From the NCBI RefSeq assembly GCF_023630205.1, contig NZ_JALPRR010000002.1, forward strand, positions 1-64,000: a stretch of 64,000 nt of DNA. Direction: 5' to 3'. The notes under the pieces were generated by a model, which was not told the DNA's origin, ran no database searches, and was given only the letters and a program-made list of their open reading frames with translations. Numbering within the stretch: the stretch's first letter is position 1; the number at the start of each line of letters is the position of its first letter. Shown piece by piece: positions 59,727 to 64,000 of the stretch. The position numbers were made by a program, and so were the translations under genes. Source of the DNA: Pontibacter ruber. Lineage in GTDB: Bacteria > Bacteroidota > Bacteroidia > Cytophagales > Hymenobacteraceae.

Positions 59727-60503
59727 ATGTTCAAAGCGAATTCTTTTGTAGATGTTATAAAACATCTTGTTGTGATCGGGGTAATTGTGGCCCTGTTGAT
59801 AGTAGGTTTCTTTTATGTATACCTTCCTTCTGCCACAAACCACGGTGAGTCTATTTCGGTGCCGAAAATTACGGGTATGCAACTGCCTGAAGCCGAGGAG
59901 TACCTCGAGGAGCAAAAGCTGCGATACTACGTAAACGATTCGAGCTACAACTCCGACAGGAAGCCTTTCGAGATCCTGACCCAGGATCCGGCGCCGGGTG
60001 CCAGTGTGAAGGAAGACCGTAAGATCTACGTTTCCATCAATATGAAGAACCCGCCAATGATCAAGATGCCAAAGCTGATCGATGGATCGGTGAAAAATGC
60101 GGAACTGATCCTGAAAAGCTACGACCTGAAGAAAGGCGAGGTAAAGTATGTGCCTGACCTGCAACAGAACGCTGTACTAAAGCAGTTTGTGAATGGCAAA
60201 GAAGTAAAGCCGGGCGAGCCGATAGCAAAAGGTTCTGTGGTTGACCTGCACGTAGGCGACGGATTGGGTAATACCGAGTTTGAGATTCCGAACGTAGTAG
60301 GTATGCCGGTTGACGAAGCCTCCGTGCTGCTGGTAGGGCAGGGACTGCAGATCGGTACTATCCTGTATGTGCAGGGCAGCGGCGAAGCAGACGGCACGGT
60401 ACTAAAGCAGCGCCCGATTGCCGAAGTAGGAGCCAAAATACGGGTGGGCGAGCTGGTTGACCTGTGGGTAGCTGGCGAAGAGACCGTACAAGCAATAGAA
60501 TAA
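59727..60503 (+). CDS. PASTA-domain membrane protein
   Basis: A 258-residue bitopic protein: short cytosolic N-terminus, TM helix 12-33 (VIKHLVVIGVIVALLIVGFFYVYL), then three PASTA domains (about 42-107, 110-178 and 182-250; SVPKITGMQLPEAEEYLEEQ, MPKLIDGSVKNAELIL, IPNVVGMPVDEASVLLVGQ). PASTA domains bind peptidoglycan or beta-lactam-like ligands; there is no kinase domain. Downstream of ddl, so a cell-envelope role fits. Own start 152 bp after ddl. Confidence 0.87.
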   Translation: MFKANSFVDVIKHLVVIGVIVALLIVGFFYVYLPSATNHGESISVPKITGMQLPEAEEYLEEQKLRYYVNDSSYNSDRKPFEILTQDPAPGASVKEDRKIYVSINMKNPPMIKMPKLIDGSVKNAELILKSYDLKKGEVKYVPDLQQNAVLKQFVNGKEVKPGEPIAKGSVVDLHVGDGLGNTEFEIPNVVGMPVDEASVLLVGQGLQIGTILYVQGSGEADGTVLKQRPIAEVGAKIRVGELVDLWVAGEETVQAIE

Positions 60504-60561
60504 TCCGGAAGCGCCTGCCCTGCGGCGGGCGCTTTTACTTTAAACCAAATAAAATGGCAGC

Positions 60562-62385
60562 ATGAAGAAAGAGCTGGTGCTAACGCTTACTTGTTTATGG
60601 TTATGTGTGGGTGCCATGGCTCAGGTGGTGCTCTCGCCGTTGCCGTACAATACACAGGCTGCTCAGCCATCAGTCCAAAGTATAAACGCATCCAAGCGAC
60701 TGGCCCAGGAACCGCTTCCGCTGCCTTTCTTCGACGATTTTGCCACTGTCACTTCATCTTCGCCTGATCCTGCACGCTGGGTAAACAGCGGTGTCTACAT
60801 CAACAATCGCTTTGCTGTAAAACCAGTTACCAGGAATGTAGCCACTTTCGATGGTCTGAATGCCAATGGTGCTCCTTATGCTCCGAATTCTGTGGGGCGT
60901 GGCCCGGCCGATACGTTAACTTCACAGCCCATCACCTTGGGAGGATTGGCACCGTCTGATTCGGTTTACCTGAGCTTTTACTGGCAGTCGGGTGGTCTGG
61001 GTGATGTGCCGGACAGAACGACGGACAACACTGCTTTTCTGCAGCTTCAGTTTAAGGACGCCAGCGGTAACTGGGTGCCGGTCTGGACGCAGCCGGGTGT
61101 AGGCAACGTTACAGAATTTGCCCAGGTGATCGTTCCTGTTCAGGACGCACGCTTCTTTCATAATGATTTCCAGTTCCGGTTCCGAAGCGAAGGAGAACGC
61201 TCGGGCATGCTGGATGTCTGGAACCTGGATTATGTGGAGCTGGACCGCAACCGTCGGAAAGGGCAAAATACCAACCGCGACATTGCCATCAGCCAGACCA
61301 TAACGCCGCTGCTAAAGTCGTACACCGCCATGCCGTACCGGCAGTTTCTGCAGGATCCGGCAGCCAACCTGCGGGAGGAAGTACTGACGACGGTAAATAA
61401 CCTGGGCACTTTGCCGGGAGCGATCAACTGGCGTGGTTTCATCAAAAAGTCAGGCGCTCCAGCCGATACTTTTCTTCGTGACCAGGGACTGGTACCGGCT
61501 CTGGCGCAGCAGTTTGAAATTAAAGGAAACACAAGGGTAACCAATCTGAACCTGACGCAGGAGGCCTTTGTGCTGGAGCATGGCCTGGTGCTGGACACCA
61601 GAGAACCTAATGCCCTGCAGCGGGCCAACGATAGCACCATCCGCAAGACTGAGTTCTCTGACTACTTCGCCTACGACGATGGCACAGCCGAGCAAAGTCT
61701 TAGCTTTCCGGCTTCGGGCAACTCACAACTGGCGCAGCGCTTCGACCTGAACCTGCCTGACCAGATCCGTGCATTCCGGGTACACTTTCTGAGGCTGCGC
61801 AATGACCTGTCCAATACTTCGCTCACCTTCCGCATCTGGGAAGACAACAACGGAGTGCCCGGCAGAATACTGCATGAGCAAAGCTTCAAAATACAGTACA
61901 CCGAATGGCGCAATACGTTCTATGAGGTAGAGCTGACAAAGCCTGTTTTCGTCAACGGCAGCTTTTACATCGGCTGGAGCCAACCGGGTAGTCTATACGC
62001 AAACGTCGGTTTCGACCTGAATGAAAATGCAGCGGGTAAATTATACCTGTGGACGACCCTGAATGGCTGGCGACAGGATTCTTCTGCCAAAGGTGCTGTT
62101 ATGATGCGCCCAGTCATGACAGGGGAGGCGCTGGCTGCGGACGAGGAGCTAAATACGGAACAGGTACAAGTATACCCAAATCCATCTGCAGGTGACTTAT
62201 ACATCTCAGGCACGTATAAAAAACTAAGTTTGTATGATGTTACAGGGCGTGTGGTGCTTACCCAAAGCTATACAGGTATAAATGAGCCTGTATCGCTGCA
62301 TCACCTGGCCCGTGGGCTTTACACATTGCGAATAGAAACCCGTACTACTGTTCTAACAAAAAAGATAATACTTAATAAACTATGA
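60562..62385 (+). CDS. T9SS-exported surface protein, unknown
   Basis: A 607-residue secreted protein: signal peptide MKKELVLTLTCLWLCVGAMA; a long beta-rich region without catalytic motif (VYLSFYWQSGG, WRNTFYEVELTKPVFVNGSFYIGWSQPG, jelly-roll-like); and a type A T9SS sorting domain (VQVYPNPSAGDLYISGTYKKLSLYDVTGRVV...GLYTLRIETRTTVLTKKIILNKL). The stop overlaps the rhodanese start (ATGA), so the two are co-expressed. Confidence 0.87.
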   Translation: MKKELVLTLTCLWLCVGAMAQVVLSPLPYNTQAAQPSVQSINASKRLAQEPLPLPFFDDFATVTSSSPDPARWVNSGVYINNRFAVKPVTRNVATFDGLNANGAPYAPNSVGRGPADTLTSQPITLGGLAPSDSVYLSFYWQSGGLGDVPDRTTDNTAFLQLQFKDASGNWVPVWTQPGVGNVTEFAQVIVPVQDARFFHNDFQFRFRSEGERSGMLDVWNLDYVELDRNRRKGQNTNRDIAISQTITPLLKSYTAMPYRQFLQDPAANLREEVLTTVNNLGTLPGAINWRGFIKKSGAPADTFLRDQGLVPALAQQFEIKGNTRVTNLNLTQEAFVLEHGLVLDTREPNALQRANDSTIRKTEFSDYFAYDDGTAEQSLSFPASGNSQLAQRFDLNLPDQIRAFRVHFLRLRNDLSNTSLTFRIWEDNNGVPGRILHEQSFKIQYTEWRNTFYEVELTKPVFVNGSFYIGWSQPGSLYANVGFDLNENAAGKLYLWTTLNGWRQDSSAKGAVMMRPVMTGEALAADEELNTEQVQVYPNPSAGDLYISGTYKKLSLYDVTGRVVLTQSYTGINEPVSLHHLARGLYTLRIETRTTVLTKKIILNKL

Positions 62386-62684
62386 TCACGACAGACATAA
62401 CCGTAGAAGAACTGAAAGATCGCTTAAACAAGGGCGAAACACCAATCATTATAGACGTGCGCGAAGACTGGGAGTACCAGGAATCAAATATTGCAGGTGC
62501 TAAAAACATACCGCTCGGCACTCTGCCACAACGCCTGGAAGACCTGGAGGATTACAAAGATCAGGAAGTGATCGTGCAATGTAAATCTGGTAACCGCTCT
62601 GCTTCTGCCAAGGCTTTCCTGCAACAGCAAGGCTTCAGCAATGTAAGAAACCTGCTGGGTGGTATTACAGCTTTTAAAGGATAA
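62382..62684 (+). CDS. rhodanese-like sulfurtransferase domain protein
   Basis: A 100-residue single rhodanese domain: IIIDVREDWEYQESNIAGAKNIPLGTLP and the active loop QCKSGNRSASAKAFL with Cys67. Probably a cytosolic sulfane-sulfur carrier or PspE/GlpE-like enzyme (no signal peptide). Start overlaps the T9SS protein by 4 bp. Confidence 0.9.
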   Translation: MITTDITVEELKDRLNKGETPIIIDVREDWEYQESNIAGAKNIPLGTLPQRLEDLEDYKDQEVIVQCKSGNRSASAKAFLQQQGFSNVRNLLGGITAFKG

Positions 62685-62718
62685 TAAGGGTTGTTGACAT
62701 AATAGCTTTCGCTGGATT

Positions 62719-62764
62719 AAACCAGAAGAGGCGCAGTGTAATTACACTGCGCCTCTTCTGGTTT
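62719..62764 (+). terminator. perfect 46-bp palindromic terminator
   Basis: 62719-62741 pairs fully with 62742-62764 (GAAGAGGCGCAGTG core) followed by a TTTT stretch. Confidence 0.88.
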
Positions 62765-62788
62765 TGACTATTTGTCATTATATAACTT

Positions 62789-63360
62789 GTCATTTCGAGC
62801 AGAGCGAGAAATCTGTAGTAGTTGAAGTTTATACTTGTGGCAAGCTGGCCTTTGCTTCGTCGTAGCCTTTGTTCCTCAGTCTCATTTGTCTATAAGTTTC
62901 ATTTTGTACTTTTGTGCGCTCAGGGCCGCGGGGCCTCGTCCTCGGGCATCGCGCTGTCTATTGAAGCTGCTCCTCGCTCCGCTGCGGGCTGCTTCGCTAG
63001 GCTCAGCACCGCAACAATAGAAGGCGCTCAACCCGAGGACTGGAAATAAGTTCGATAGCAGAGTGTTATGCAACGGGAACAAAGTCCTCCTTTGAAGGGG
63101 GCAGAGGGATGATTAACAGTAGATATGAAACTCATACTTCTAGTATAACAGTAACAGAGTTTCCCGCCTTAGAAAAGGAGGGGTTAGGGGTGGTTGGACC
63201 AAAGCAACTATGAAACTTATACCTGCAAAGAGGCAACAAGCAGAATTCACCTCCTCGGAGGGGTAGGTAAATCCTGCTAATCCAATAATCCTGTAAATCC
63301 TAATTCTGACTAAACACCACAGCCACCCAGACGTTCGCAGGAGGTGCGCACGCTGCGAGG
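62789..63360. repeat. composite intergenic repeat, copy C
   Basis: AGCAGAGCGAGAAATCT block (62789-62814), GC-rich stem-loop (62914-63047; arms 62938-62954/63024-63040, loop different from copies A and B), AAGGAGGGGTTAGGGG block (about 63156-63199), CCTCCTCGGAGG hairpin (63250-63262), ATCCT repeats and a CGCAGGAGG/TGCGAG hairpin (about 63336-63360). No gene; short frames are repeat artefacts. Confidence 0.75.
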
Positions 63361-63450
63361 TCTAAACTTCCTCTACTGCTCTTAGGAAAGGGCCGAAATG
63401 TGGTAAAACCGCATTCGTAATTAGTAAATCTTAATTCGTAATTAAAAGAC

Positions 63451-64000
63451 CTACTCCACAATAAAAGGCGAAGGGCTGAAGCACAGCAGGAAGACCACAA
63501 ACGCAAGTATGCCCAACACCTTACGTGCCGGGGTAAGCGGTGCCTCATCAGGGCTGGAGGGGTGGTAAATTCCCATCAGCCGCGACAGCAACAGGCCAAA
63601 CAACATCCAGCCGCTGTAGCCATCTGCTTCCGGAAAAGCCAACGAAATCAGTACCTGCAGTACCAGCACCAGGGAGGCCAGGTAGAATACATAGTGTGGT
63701 TTGGGCACGGCTGGCTCCAGTACAAACACCAGGTAGAGCACATAAGCAGGCCATAGCCAGATGTGGGCCTCCAACTCCGGAAATGTGGCAGCTGCACTGT
63801 ACTGCACCATGAGCATAACAAAAGCTGCTGCAAAACCATAGCGGGAGTTATGCAGCAGCTTTTTGAATGCCCAGAACATAAACGGAACATAGATAACCAG
63901 CAGTTCTTCTGCCCACAGCGGCTTGGCGTAAGGCGAAATCACCCCCAAGCCCGCATAAAGTATAAACAGGGTAAAAAAGATCGGAGACAGCTGGTTAAAC
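63451..64000 (-). CDS. partial polytopic membrane protein (5' end outside window)
   Basis: The frame is open to the right edge; about 183 codons visible. It is a multi-span membrane protein with five or six helices (for example FFTLFILYAGLGVISPYA, LLVIYVPFMFWAF, YGFAAAFVMLMVQYSAA, IWLWPAYVLYLVFVL, YVFYLASLVLVLQVLISLAF, VLGILAFVVFLLCF) and a C-terminal SPSPFIVE. No motif recognised. The GTG at 63948 looks internal because hydrophobic coding continues upstream. Confidence 0.6.
   Translation of the reverse strand, partial: FNQLSPIFFTLFILYAGLGVISPYAKPLWAEELLVIYVPFMFWAFKKLLHNSRYGFAAAFVMLMVQYSAAATFPELEAHIWLWPAYVLYLVFVLEPAVPKPHYVFYLASLVLVLQVLISLAFPEADGYSGWMLFGLLLSRLMGIYHPSSPDEAPLTPARKVLGILAFVVFLLCFSPSPFIVE

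Overview
The window reads as a chromosome segment of a Bacteroidota bacterium of the Cytophagales/Hymenobacteraceae type; a Pontibacter-like organism is my best guess. Supporting signs are T9SS C-terminal sorting domains on two secreted proteins, promoters of the Bacteroidota form (TTTG, about 19 bp, TAnnTTTG), a tandem double-length D-Ala-D-Ala ligase, TonB-dependent transport and many lipoproteins. The genus rests on recognition only; no database was searched. A heptamer, AAGTATA/TATACTT, is strikingly over-represented on both strands in genes and gaps.

Layout. 0-13.8 kb: partial unknown gene, folK with an alpha/beta hydrolase, trans-polyprenyl diphosphate synthase, a methyltransferase, a TlpA-like lipoprotein, aconitase, a secreted subtilase and an orphan PaaN-type aldehyde dehydrogenase. 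13.9-17.5 kb: a siderophore receptor with a PepSY membrane protein behind two operator palindromes that bracket the promoter. 17.8-22.4 kb: a response regulator facing a five-gene stressosome cluster (RsbR, RsbS, RsbT, RsbT-phosphatase fusion, RsbT-histidine kinase fusion) without a visible sigma factor. 22.7-31.1 kb: small membrane and lipoprotein genes, a three-tRNA cluster (Pro-GGG, Pro-TGG, Arg-TCG), ohr, sucC, a PerM-type permease, a LolD-like ATPase, a protein resembling phage DNA-handling proteins and an outer-membrane transporter-like protein. 31.1-44.5 kb: recQ, DinB-like proteins, an ATP-grasp/LLM-monooxygenase pair behind a structured leader, and mixed metabolic genes.

44.5-52.1 kb is different: AT-rich, nearly all genes on the minus strand, mostly short unknown proteins, with hairpin elements of attC architecture between the genes (CCTAAC/CCGTTR ends, inner stem, typically 55-70 nt, one of about 133 nt). 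I interpret it as an integron-type gene-cassette array without an integrase in the window (CALIN-like). It holds a gene broken by an in-frame amber codon and a two-gene Fur-family/flavoprotein unit with its own dyad operator.

52.1-64 kb returns to core genes: amidase, SRPBCC and VF530 proteins, pgk, double Ddl, a PASTA protein, a T9SS cargo, a rhodanese and a truncated membrane protein. Large gaps (3.1, 4.1, 31.2, 34.3, 42.1, 56 and 63 kb) hold modular hairpin repeats whose stem sequences differ between copies while pairing is kept. The points most worth following are the cassette array, the repeat/hairpin families and heptamer, and the stressosome-two-component cluster.
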